A stretch of DNA of 26,503 bases from assembly GCF_021151785.1 (NCBI RefSeq), contig NZ_JAGKWP010000025.1, positions 1-26,503 on the forward strand, given 5' to 3'. The notes under the pieces were generated by a model. It saw only the letters and a program-made list of their open reading frames with translations. It ran no database searches and was not told where the DNA came from. This document shows, piece by piece, positions 1-6,295 of this stretch. The position numbers and the translations under genes are program-made. Numbering within the stretch: position 1 is the stretch's first letter; the number at the start of each line of letters is the position of its first letter. This stretch comes from Flavobacterium sp. Its GTDB lineage: Bacteria; Bacteroidota; Bacteroidia; Flavobacteriales; Flavobacteriaceae.

Positions 1-22
1 CATTAATTGTACTTTTCGACTA

Positions 23-304
23 ATGAAAAAAAGTAAAAGAGTAGAACTTAACAACGAAGATATAGAAAGAGTTGTTAGTATGGCTCAAGAGGAAAGAAAG
101 CCTTTTGAAGTAATAAAAGAAGAATTTGGAATTTCTGAAAATGAAGTAACTGAAATTATGCGAAAAAGACTTTCTAAAGATAATTTTGAACTTTGGAAAA
201 AGAAAGTTGCTGCTGGAAAACCAAAACCAAAACCTATTAAATTTAGTGATTTTGAAGACGATGAATTGGATAGCAAATACTATATAAAGAACAAATTTGA
301 TTAA
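23..304 (+). CDS. TIGR03643/DUF2805 family small protein
   Basis: A 93-residue basic protein of unknown function. The N-terminal two thirds match the DUF2805 (TIGR03643) pattern as I know it: an LNNEDIERV opening, an acidic and basic helix with PFEVI, then FGISENEVTEIMRKRL, which reads like a small helix-turn-helix, and the closing FELWKKKV. The tail is rich in Lys-Pro (GKPKPKPIKF) and ends in an acidic stretch. Members of this family are often found beside cryptochrome/photolyase genes, but the upstream neighbour lies outside the window. The gene is closed by a clear hairpin terminator, so it is separate from the peptidase gene downstream. Family assignment is fairly sure; no function can be given. 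Confidence 0.85.
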   Translation: MKKSKRVELNNEDIERVVSMAQEERKPFEVIKEEFGISENEVTEIMRKRLSKDNFELWKKKVAAGKPKPKPIKFSDFEDDELDSKYYIKNKFD

Positions 305-306
305 CT

Positions 307-333
307 AAATCCCGATTATATCGGGATTTTTTT
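307..333 (+). terminator. Rho-independent terminator after the DUF2805 gene
   Basis: A 10-bp stem (AAATCCCGAT paired with ATCGGGATTT, loop TAT) runs directly into further T residues. It begins two bases after the stop codon. Confidence 0.85.
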
Positions 334-380
334 GTAACAATTTACAATCTTATGCTACCAATTCTAAAAAAGTTATCATC

Positions 381-2240
381 ATGAAAAAAATTTTAATGAC
401 ACTAAGTTTTGCTCTATTTTTAATGGCTTGTAAAACAACCTCTGTTACAACTCCAAAAAATCAAGTAGATGTGAGCATTGACTTAGTAAACGTAAAAGAA
501 GATAAAGTTCAAGTTACTGTTACACCACCGACTTTAACAACCGAAAAAACCACTTTTCATATTCCTAAAATTGTCCCAGGAACTTATTCTGAAGATAATT
601 ATGGACGTTTCGTTGAAAGTGTAAAAGCTTTTGACAAAAAAGGCAACCCACTAAAAATTGCAAAAATTGACGAAAACTCATATGAAATTTCAAATGCTAC
701 TAAATTAGCTAAAATCACATATTGGGTTAACGATACTTTTGATACGGAGTCTGGTGAAGGTTTTGGCGAAGGAGAAGATGTGTTTTCTCCTGCAGGAACA
801 AACATAAAAGCAGGTGAAAATTTCGTTATTAACACACATGGATTTGTAGGTTATTTTGAAGATAAAAAAGAAATTCCTTATTCATTAGAAATCAAACACC
901 CAAGTTCACTTTGGGGAGCAACGTCAATGACAGATATGAATTCTAGTAACGAAATTGATGTTTTTAACACTTCTCGTTACGCTGAGTTAATGGATCATCC
1001 TATCATGTATTCAAAACCAGACTATACCGAGTTTAATGTTGAGGGAATGGATATTGTTATTAGCGTTTATTCACCAAAAGGCAAATACAAAGCCTCAGAC
1101 ATAACACCTGAAACGGAAAAATTTATGCGTGCACAAAAAAAATTCTTAGGAAAATTTAATGCCAATAAAAAATATACCGTTTTATTATATTTATCAGACC
1201 CAAGTAGTAAAGATGCAAAAGGTTTTGGCGCTTTAGAACACACAACTTCTACTACAGTTGTTATGCCAGAAATGATGCCTTTGGAAGCATTAAAAGAACA
1301 ATTAAAAGACGTAGTTTCTCATGAATTCTTTCACATAGTAACTCCTTTAAGTGTACATTCAAGAGAAATTCATTATTTTGACTACAATAATCCAAAAATG
1401 TCAGAACACTTATGGATGTATGAAGGAATTACAGAATACTTTGCTAACTTATTTCAAGTGAACCAAGGATTAATCTCAGAAGATGATTTCTACAAGCGAA
1501 TGGCAGATAAAATTGAACAAGCCAATGCTATGAATGACAAAATGAGTTTTACTAAAATGAGTAAAAACGTTTTAAATCCTCCTTACAAAGACCAATATTT
1601 AAATGTATACCAAAAAGGTGCTTTGATTGCCATGTGTATTGACATTCAAATGCGTGAATTAAGTGAAGGTAAAAGAGGAATTCTAAGTTTAATGCAAGAT
1701 TTATCAAATGAATTTGGAAGCAATAAACCTTTTAATGATGAAGATTTATTTCCAACAATAACTCGTATAACTTATCCAGAAATCGGTGCTTTTTTAGAAA
1801 AATATGTAGCTGGAGAAACACCAATTCCATATGATGTTTATTTTACCAAAATGGGTGTTAAAAACACTAAAATACAAGTTCCTGGAAATCCATTTTTAAA
1901 AGACCAAAGAAAACCATACATTACAATAGACCAATCTTCAAAAGAAATAAAAACGCTTCCTAATGCTTCAGAAAACATTTTCATGACAACACTAGGAATA
2001 AAAGCTAATGACCATATTTTAGCTATCAATGGTACAAATTATAATTTAGACAACATTTATGATTTAATTATGTCTAGTGAAAATTGGAAAGAAGGCGATG
2101 AAATATCGGTTAAAATCAGAAGAGACAATAAAGAACAAATACTTAATGGAAAAATTGTATTACCAAAAGAAGAGAAAGATGGATTTATTGCAATAGATAA
2201 ATCTAAAGATACTTTAAAAAATGCTTGGTTAAAAGGATAA
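381..2240 (+). CDS. M61 family metallopeptidase, lipoprotein, with C-terminal PDZ-like domain
   Basis: Predicted zinc metallopeptidase of the M61 (glycyl aminopeptidase) family, exported and probably lipid-anchored. Residues 1-17 form a lipoprotein signal ending in LMAC, with Cys17 as the lipidated residue. An M61 N-terminal beta domain follows. The catalytic domain shows GALEH at 283-287 (the M61/M1 substrate-binding loop), the zinc motif HEFFH at 314-318, and EGITEYF from 348, where Glu348 is the likely third zinc ligand. Residues of about 500-600 look like a PDZ domain (TTLGIKANDHILAINGTN), the usual M61 C-terminal module. The 619-residue length is normal for the family. It has its own terminator and is probably monocistronic. 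The physiological substrate is unknown. Confidence 0.92.
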   Translation: MKKILMTLSFALFLMACKTTSVTTPKNQVDVSIDLVNVKEDKVQVTVTPPTLTTEKTTFHIPKIVPGTYSEDNYGRFVESVKAFDKKGNPLKIAKIDENSYEISNATKLAKITYWVNDTFDTESGEGFGEGEDVFSPAGTNIKAGENFVINTHGFVGYFEDKKEIPYSLEIKHPSSLWGATSMTDMNSSNEIDVFNTSRYAELMDHPIMYSKPDYTEFNVEGMDIVISVYSPKGKYKASDITPETEKFMRAQKKFLGKFNANKKYTVLLYLSDPSSKDAKGFGALEHTTSTTVVMPEMMPLEALKEQLKDVVSHEFFHIVTPLSVHSREIHYFDYNNPKMSEHLWMYEGITEYFANLFQVNQGLISEDDFYKRMADKIEQANAMNDKMSFTKMSKNVLNPPYKDQYLNVYQKGALIAMCIDIQMRELSEGKRGILSLMQDLSNEFGSNKPFNDEDLFPTITRITYPEIGAFLEKYVAGETPIPYDVYFTKMGVKNTKIQVPGNPFLKDQRKPYITIDQSSKEIKTLPNASENIFMTTLGIKANDHILAINGTNYNLDNIYDLIMSSENWKEGDEISVKIRRDNKEQILNGKIVLPKEEKDGFIAIDKSKDTLKNAWLKG

Positions 2241-2258
2241 AACCTTAAATCAACTAGT

Positions 2259-2295
2259 AAAATCCTCAAATCACTTCCAATTTGAGGATTTTTTT
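2259..2295 (+). terminator. Rho-independent terminator after the M61 peptidase gene
   Basis: A 13-bp stem (AAAATCCTCAAAT-type arm, 2259-2271, with 2280-2292) with an 8-base loop, followed by a T run. Confidence 0.85.
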
Positions 2296-2324
2296 ATTAC
2301 TTTGCGAACAAATTTTAGAAAAAA

Positions 2325-3044
2325 ATGATGAAGAAAATTGGAGCTATTGCATTGGTTTTATTAACCATTGCCTGTAATAAAACTATTGAAAAAGAAGGAA
2401 ACTTACATTTAACTGGAACTGTAGAAGGATTAAAAAAAGGAAATATTTATGTTCAACAGTTAAAAGACACCAATTTAGTTATAATTGACACCATCAAATT
2501 TGAAGGAAAATCTTCTTTTGACACCAAATTTTCAATCGACGAACCTCAAATGTTATATTTGTATTTAGACAGAGGTCAAACCAATTCCATTGATAACAAT
2601 TTATCTTTCTTTGCTGAACCAGGAGAAATGACTTTTAAAACCACTTTAAAAGAATTTTATGCTAATGCTAAATTTACTGGTTCAAAGAATCAAGAAGTAT
2701 ATGAAAAATACTTAAGCATTAAAACAAATTTAGGTAATGAAAATGCCGAATTATTAGCTAAAGAATTGAAAAACTTAAAGAAAAAAGATCTAAACTCAGC
2801 AGTAAAAATAGAATCTGAAAAAGAAAAATTAATTATAAGAAAATACTTGTATACAGCGAATTTTGCCGTAGTTAATGGAAAAAGTGAAGTAGCACCATAT
2901 ATTGCTCTTACTGAAATTCCAGATGCTAACTTAAAATTGATGGATACCATTCAAAAATCAATGTCGCCAAAAGTTGCAAAATCAAAATATGGTAAACGAT
3001 TAACAGAATGGATTAATGAAAGAAAACAAAATGAACAAGAATAA
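2325..3044 (+). CDS. DUF4369 domain-containing lipoprotein
   Basis: A 239-residue secreted lipoprotein: the signal sequence ends in LTIAC with Cys17 as the lipidation site. Residues of about 25-120 fit DUF4369, a beta-rich domain of Bacteroidota (LTGTVEGLKKGNIYVQQL, then a DTIKFEG segment and a YLDRG element). In many relatives this domain sits ahead of a TlpA-like thioredoxin domain. Here the protein ends in a Lys- and Glu-rich helical region with no CxxC pair, so a redox role is not supported. The gene lies between two terminators and is its own unit. Function unknown. Confidence 0.82.
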   Translation: MMKKIGAIALVLLTIACNKTIEKEGNLHLTGTVEGLKKGNIYVQQLKDTNLVIIDTIKFEGKSSFDTKFSIDEPQMLYLYLDRGQTNSIDNNLSFFAEPGEMTFKTTLKEFYANAKFTGSKNQEVYEKYLSIKTNLGNENAELLAKELKNLKKKDLNSAVKIESEKEKLIIRKYLYTANFAVVNGKSEVAPYIALTEIPDANLKLMDTIQKSMSPKVAKSKYGKRLTEWINERKQNEQE

Positions 3045-3049
3045 CACTC

Positions 3050-3077
3050 AAACTGCTTACTTTTAAGCAGTTTTTTT
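3050..3077 (+). terminator. Rho-independent terminator after the DUF4369 gene
   Basis: A 10-bp stem (AAACTGCTTA with TAAGCAGTTT, loop CTTT) continuing into seven Ts. It ends only a few bases before the next start codon. Confidence 0.88.
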
Positions 3078-3083
3078 ATTACT

Positions 3084-3650
3084 ATGCAAACGTATTACGA
3101 TTTAGAGTTTATTAAACAAGAATTCAAACAAACCACTTTTACTAAAGGCAACTATGAAAATTGTCTTTTTGAGAATTGTACATTTAATGAAACTGATTTA
3201 GCTCAAGTTAGTTTTTCTGAGTGCACATTTAACAATTGCAAGTTTACGAATTGTAATTTATCACTAACTGCCTTTAAAGAAGTAACAGTTGAATCATGTA
3301 AACTAGTTGGCTTACATTTTGAGCATTGTGATAATTTTTTATTTGAAGTTAGGTTTACAAATACTACCTTACAGTTTTGCTCCTTTTATCAAATGAAATT
3401 AAAATTCTGCAAATTTATGAATTCTGAATTACACGATATTGATTTCACAAATGCAGACCTAAGCAATATTCAATTCAGTCGTTGTGATTTAAGTCGAAGT
3501 ACTTTTGATCAAACACTATTGGGAAAAACCGATTTTACTACAGCTATTCACTTTAGCATTAATCTTGAGAAAAATAAAGTTAAAAAAGCAAAATTTGCTA
3601 AAGACAACCTAAGGGGTTTATTAGACAGTTTTGATATTATTATCGAATAA
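3084..3650 (+). CDS. Pentapeptide-repeat protein, cysteine-rich
   Basis: A 188-residue protein that is almost entirely pentapeptide repeat, predicted to fold as a right-handed quadrilateral beta-helix. The five-residue rhythm with central Phe or Leu is clear from about residue 18 to 160 (ENCLF ENCTF, SECTF NNCKF TNCNL, later DIDFT NADLS NIQFS RCDLS). Ten Cys residues fall mostly at one repeat position. The end (NKVKKAKFAKDNLRGLLDSFDIIIE-type tail) resembles the tail of Qnr/McbG-like DNA-mimic proteins that protect gyrase, and the length is close to McbG. That is resemblance only, so I do not call it a quinolone-resistance gene. It has no signal peptide and is probably cytoplasmic. Confidence 0.85.
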   Translation: MQTYYDLEFIKQEFKQTTFTKGNYENCLFENCTFNETDLAQVSFSECTFNNCKFTNCNLSLTAFKEVTVESCKLVGLHFEHCDNFLFEVRFTNTTLQFCSFYQMKLKFCKFMNSELHDIDFTNADLSNIQFSRCDLSRSTFDQTLLGKTDFTTAIHFSINLEKNKVKKAKFAKDNLRGLLDSFDIIIE

Positions 3651-3680
3651 AAAAAGAGGAATACTTTCGTATTCCTCTTT
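3649..3680. terminator. Terminator shared by the pentapeptide-repeat gene and the tRNA-Thr pair
   Basis: A perfect 12-bp stem (AAAGAGGAATAC with GTATTCCTCTTT, loop TTTC). Read on the minus strand it is followed by a T run, and it begins two bases past the tRNA 3' end, so it suits the tRNAs best. It can also act on plus-strand transcripts, where the T residues are inside the stem. Confidence 0.8.
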
Positions 3681-3682
3681 AG

Positions 3683-3756
3683 AGCCGATGGAGGGACTCG
3701 AACCCACGACCTGCTGATTACAAATCAGCTGCTCTAGCCAGCTGAGCTACACCGGC
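3683..3756 (-). tRNA. tRNA-Thr (anticodon TGT), second of a tandem pair
   Basis: A 74-nt cloverleaf on the minus strand: acceptor GCCGGTG/CATCGGC with one G-T pair, D arm GCTC...GAGC, anticodon stem GCTGA/TCAGC with loop TTTGTAA (anticodon TGT), TTCGAGT T-loop and discriminator T. The T stem has one T-T mismatch. The 3' CCA is not encoded. It is identical to the upstream copy, 28 bases away, and is followed by a terminator. Confidence 0.96.
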
Positions 3757-3784
3757 AAAATGCCTTTGCTATTTAAAAAATTTG

Positions 3785-3858
3785 AGCCGATGGAGGGACT
3801 CGAACCCACGACCTGCTGATTACAAATCAGCTGCTCTAGCCAGCTGAGCTACACCGGC
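3785..3858 (-). tRNA. tRNA-Thr (anticodon TGT), first of a tandem pair
   Basis: Same 74-nt sequence as the other copy: acceptor GCCGGTG/CATCGGC, anticodon loop TTTGTAA giving TGT, discriminator T and no encoded CCA. It is promoter-proximal in the pair; a strong promoter lies about 18 bases upstream on the minus strand. Confidence 0.96.
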
Positions 3859-3875
3859 GACTCATTTTTCGGTTG

Positions 3876-3906
3876 CAAATATAATAGAGATATTGCAACT
3901 TCCAAA
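3876..3906 (-). promoter_or_regulatory. Promoter of the tRNA-Thr pair
   Basis: On the minus strand, TTTG at 3906-3903, a 19-base spacer and TATATTTG at 3883-3876 match the Bacteroidota -33/-7 consensus exactly. The predicted transcript starts near 3869, just before the first tRNA. An imperfect palindrome (GTTGCAAATAT at 3872-3882, ATATTGCAAC at 3890-3899) spans the -7 box and spacer. Confidence 0.75.
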
Positions 3907-3925
3907 GACTTTTTAAATATTTTTT

Positions 3926-4195
3926 TTAGTTTAATTCGTTTACTTTTGCAACAAATTGATTAGCAGCCTCTTCAAATTCTTTTCTTATTTGTTTGAAGTG
4001 AACTTTTTTATTTTCAACTCCTTTTTGGTTAATTTTAGTCATCAAAGTATCAAAAGTATCAAAAATTGAATCTAACAAAGCATCCGAAGCTTCAGTAGGT
4101 TTTCCAGTAGTTGTCATTTCCCAAATGTAAACGATGTTGATAATATCACCTAACACATAATTTACTTCTTTTTTCAAGTTTTTAACGCTTGCCAT
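3926..4195 (-). CDS. Small conserved-type protein of unknown function
   Basis: An 89-residue protein I cannot assign to a named family. It reads as nearly all helical: MASVKNLKKEVNYVLGDII, a central segment with Trp and Met (VYIWEMTTTGK), and a C-terminal charged helix (KQIRKEFEEAANQFVAKVNEL) suitable for helical packing or a coiled coil. It has no signal peptide, membrane segment or cysteine. The start is an ATG about 19 bases below the predicted transcription start. A consensus promoter and coding-like composition make it a real gene. It resembles small flavobacterial proteins annotated only as hypothetical. It lies between manA and the tRNAs, all on the minus strand. Confidence 0.8.
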   Translation of the reverse strand: MASVKNLKKEVNYVLGDIINIVYIWEMTTTGKPTEASDALLDSIFDTFDTLMTKINQKGVENKKVHFKQIRKEFEEAANQFVAKVNELN

Positions 4196-4220
4196 TTTTT
4201 TTATTTTAAAAATTATGTTG

Positions 4221-4250
4221 CAAAATTAAAACAATATATTGATACAGCAA
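4221..4250 (-). promoter_or_regulatory. Promoter of the 89-residue protein gene
   Basis: On the minus strand, TTG at 4250-4248, a 19-base spacer and TAATTTTG at 4228-4221 give a full match to the Bacteroidota consensus. The -33 element starts three bases after the manA stop codon, so the gene need not depend on manA transcription. Confidence 0.75.
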
Positions 4251-4253
4251 TAC

Positions 4254-5213
4254 TTAAATTGAAATTTCAAGTAAAGTTCCTGTACCTTTTAATTGAAGAC
4301 GCTCAATTTCAGCGGGTATAAATACCGTTTGCCCTTTATTGTAAACATATTCAATTTCTTCATGAATAAGTTGGATTTGCCCCTCCACACACATAAAAAC
4401 AGTAAAGGCCTCTTTATTCTTTTCCCAATGATACGCACCCTCTAACTCGAGTACACGAGTGGTAAAATATGGACATGATACTAACGCGCTACTTTCATTC
4501 AATTCTGAAGAATATGCTACTTTTGATGAAGTTTTTTTGAAATTTATGGCATCTAGAGCTAACTCTGTATGAAGTTCCCTTCCATTTCCGTTAACATCCA
4601 CACGATCCCAATCATATAACCTGTAAGTAATATCACTAGTCTGTTGAATTTCTGCGATTAATACGCCAGCGCCTATAGCATGAACAATTCCCGTTTCTAG
4701 AAAAAAAACATCACCCTTTTCAACTGGATATTCCTCTAAAATAGATAGTAACGTTTTATTTTTCAAACAAGAGACATACGTTTCTTTTGAAGAGTCTTCT
4801 TTAAATCCTACTACTAATCTAGATTCAGGGTCAGCTTGCATGACATACCACATTTCTGTTTTTCCAAATGAATTATGTCGCTCTTTTGCCAAAAGATCAT
4901 TAGGATGAACTTGTATTGACAAATCTTCTTTCGCATCAATAAATTTAAAAAGAAGGGGGAAATTTTTTCCGTATTTTGCGATTACTTTTTCACCTAAAAT
5001 TGCTTCAGGATATAAGTGAATGATTTCATTTAAATCTTTTCCTTTTAAAAAACCATTTTTCACAATACTAACATCATTGAGAACATTAGATAATTCCCAA
5101 CTCTCGCCAATACCTTCTTTATCCACTTCTTTGTTTAACAAATCGTGCAATTTCGTTCCACCCCAAATACGTTCTTTAAAAATAGGTATAAATTCTATTG
5201 GATACAACTTCAT
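4254..5213 (-). CDS. manA: Mannose-6-phosphate isomerase, class I
   Basis: Zinc-dependent isomerase that interconverts mannose 6-phosphate and fructose 6-phosphate in the cytoplasm, linking glycolysis to GDP-mannose and glycan synthesis. The N-terminus has the type I motif FKERIWGGTKL (12-22). The cupin metal site is visible: Gln101 and His103 in SIQVHPND, Glu120 in GKTEMWYV and His178 in ETGIVHAIG. Arg198 in QTSDITYRLYDWDR is the expected catalytic Arg. At 319 residues it is the short bacterial form. Its ATG overlaps the stop of the preceding PTPS-family gene by one base (TAATG), so the two are probably translationally coupled as the last genes of the idi operon. Confidence 0.95.
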   Translation of the reverse strand: MKLYPIEFIPIFKERIWGGTKLHDLLNKEVDKEGIGESWELSNVLNDVSIVKNGFLKGKDLNEIIHLYPEAILGEKVIAKYGKNFPLLFKFIDAKEDLSIQVHPNDLLAKERHNSFGKTEMWYVMQADPESRLVVGFKEDSSKETYVSCLKNKTLLSILEEYPVEKGDVFFLETGIVHAIGAGVLIAEIQQTSDITYRLYDWDRVDVNGNGRELHTELALDAINFKKTSSKVAYSSELNESSALVSCPYFTTRVLELEGAYHWEKNKEAFTVFMCVEGQIQLIHEEIEYVYNKGQTVFIPAEIERLQLKGTGTLLEISI

Positions 5214-5623
5214 TAATTTCCTTTATAGGTTACAAAATTTCTAGGTGTTTCATACAACACAACCTCTAAATCTAAAGTTGATTTTATATGTTGTCGCAAT
5301 AAATTCCATATTACAACCGCAATATTTTCTGCGGTAGGATTTAAATCAAAAAATTCAGGCACATCTAAATTCAAATTTTTGTGATCAAGTCTTTGTTCAA
5401 CCTCTTCTTTAATTAAATCAGAAAGAATTTTTACATCAATAACAAATCCTGTTTCAGGATCAATTTCGCCTGTAACGCTAACAATTAGTTCATAATTATG
5501 ACCATGAAAATTAGGATTATTACATTTACCAAAAACAGCATTATTTTGTTCCATGGACCAGTCCTTTCTATACAAGCGATGGGCTGCATTAAAATGTGCT
5601 TTTCTACTAACAGTTACTCTCAT
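5213..5623 (-). CDS. 6-pyruvoyltetrahydropterin synthase / QueD family enzyme (PTPS-II type motif)
   Basis: A 136-residue T-fold enzyme acting on dihydroneopterin triphosphate. Zinc ligands are His15, His40 and His42. Catalytic residues are Cys34, the Asp80-His81 pair (RLDHKNLN) and Glu125 (LYETPRN); PTAE at 97-100 is the pterin-binding segment. Automatic annotation would usually say QueD (6-carboxytetrahydropterin synthase, queuosine pathway). However, the active-site spacing is Cys-x5-His-Gly-His (CNNPNFHGH), which is the PTPS-II pattern of tetrahydrobiopterin synthases, whereas QueD has Cys-x3-His-Gly-His. The exact product is therefore open. Its ATG overlaps the idi stop by four bases and its stop overlaps manA by one. 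No other queuosine or biopterin gene is in the window. Confidence 0.88.
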   Translation of the reverse strand: MRVTVSRKAHFNAAHRLYRKDWSMEQNNAVFGKCNNPNFHGHNYELIVSVTGEIDPETGFVIDVKILSDLIKEEVEQRLDHKNLNLDVPEFFDLNPTAENIAVVIWNLLRQHIKSTLDLEVVLYETPRNFVTYKGN

Positions 5624-6144
5624 AATTCACTTTCAAAATGATGATAAAATTCTTCAAAAATAATCCTAAACCACACAGTATATAGTTCAGGTTGAGCCTG
5701 AATATCCTTTTTTACTTCTTCAATATCCATCCATTTCCAATCTTCAACTTCCTCATGATTTATAGTGGGAGCGGTATTTGAATAACCAATCATAACATGA
5801 TCTAACTCATGTTCAGTTAAACCATTATCAAAAGGAGCTTTATAAATAAAGTGAAACATTTCTTTGAGTTCAACTTCAAATCCCATTTCTTCTTTTAAAC
5901 GTCGAGTACCTGCTTGAATATTAGTTTCACCTTCTCTTTGATGACTACAACAAGTATTCGTCCACAATAAAGGCGAATGGTATTTATGACGAGCCCTTTG
6001 CTGTAACATTAGTTCATTTTTGTCATTAAGCACAAAAACAGAAAATGCCCTATGCAACAACGCTTTTTCATGCGCTTCTAACTTATTCATCAACCCAATA
6101 GGAGTATCAAACTCGTCTACTAAGATTACTTTTTCCTCTATCAC
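5620..6144 (-). CDS. idi: Isopentenyl-diphosphate delta-isomerase, type I
   Basis: Nudix-fold enzyme interconverting isopentenyl and dimethylallyl diphosphate, supplying isoprenoids such as menaquinone, undecaprenyl phosphate and carotenoids. From the chosen start it has 174 residues. The catalytic Cys66 lies in WTNTCCSHQ, the catalytic Glu113 in EHELDHV, and the Nudix-like helix is RRLKEEMGF. I place the start at GTG 6144 (MIEEKVILVDE), although the frame stays open to a TTG at 6165. That TTG is the last part of a predicted -7 element (TAATTTTG), so it would not be in the mRNA, and relatives begin close to the GTG. First gene of the idi-PTPS-manA operon, divergent from parA. Confidence 0.92.
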   Translation of the reverse strand: MIEEKVILVDEFDTPIGLMNKLEAHEKALLHRAFSVFVLNDKNELMLQQRARHKYHSPLLWTNTCCSHQREGETNIQAGTRRLKEEMGFEVELKEMFHFIYKAPFDNGLTEHELDHVMIGYSNTAPTINHEEVEDWKWMDIEEVKKDIQAQPELYTVWFRIIFEEFYHHFESEL

Positions 6145-6162
6145 TTTAGCAAATTTTGGTCT

Positions 6163-6170
6163 CAAAATTA
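6163..6170 (-). promoter_or_regulatory. Probable -7 element of the idi operon
   Basis: On the minus strand TAATTTTG matches TAnnTTTG; transcription would begin near 6156, just before the GTG start. I do not see a clear TTG at the -33 position, so the evidence is one element only. Confidence 0.45.
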
Positions 6171-6241
6171 CAAAAAATTAACTTTAAATTTTAGTATTCT
6201 AATTTAATTCAAGCGTTTTAAGTTTTGTTAATAAATTTGGG

Positions 6242-6271
6242 TTGGTTTTACCATAAATAATTGTATTTTTA
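6242..6271 (+). promoter_or_regulatory. Probable promoter of the parAB cluster
   Basis: TTG at 6242-6244, a 19-base spacer and TATTTTTA at 6264-6271, which differs from TAnnTTTG only in the last base. A transcript would begin near 6278, leaving a leader of about 18 bases. A nearby TAAATTTG (6232-6239) fits the -7 box better but has no -33 partner. Confidence 0.55.
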
Positions 6272-6295
6272 CGCTTCGAAAATTTTAAGAATAAA

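Noticed and set aside
2297..2304. TTACTTTG upstream of the DUF4369 gene as a -7 element
   Set aside because: One mismatch in the key TA, and the nearest TTG is only 12 bases away and inside the preceding terminator.
3084..3650. Calling the pentapeptide-repeat gene a quinolone-resistance (qnr) gene
   Set aside because: Only fold, length and tail resemble Qnr; resistance cannot be claimed from that.
3682..3858. Two 75-base direct repeats with a 28-base spacer, superficially like a small repeat array
   Set aside because: Each unit folds as a complete tRNA-Thr; the repeat is gene duplication and not CRISPR or mobile.
5020..5244. Plus-strand frame of 74 codons across the manA/PTPS junction
   Set aside because: Fully antisense to two well-supported genes; low-complexity composition.
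6232..6239. TAAATTTG as parA promoter -7 box
   Set aside because: Good match alone, but no TTG at the correct distance; the pair at 6242-6271 fits better.
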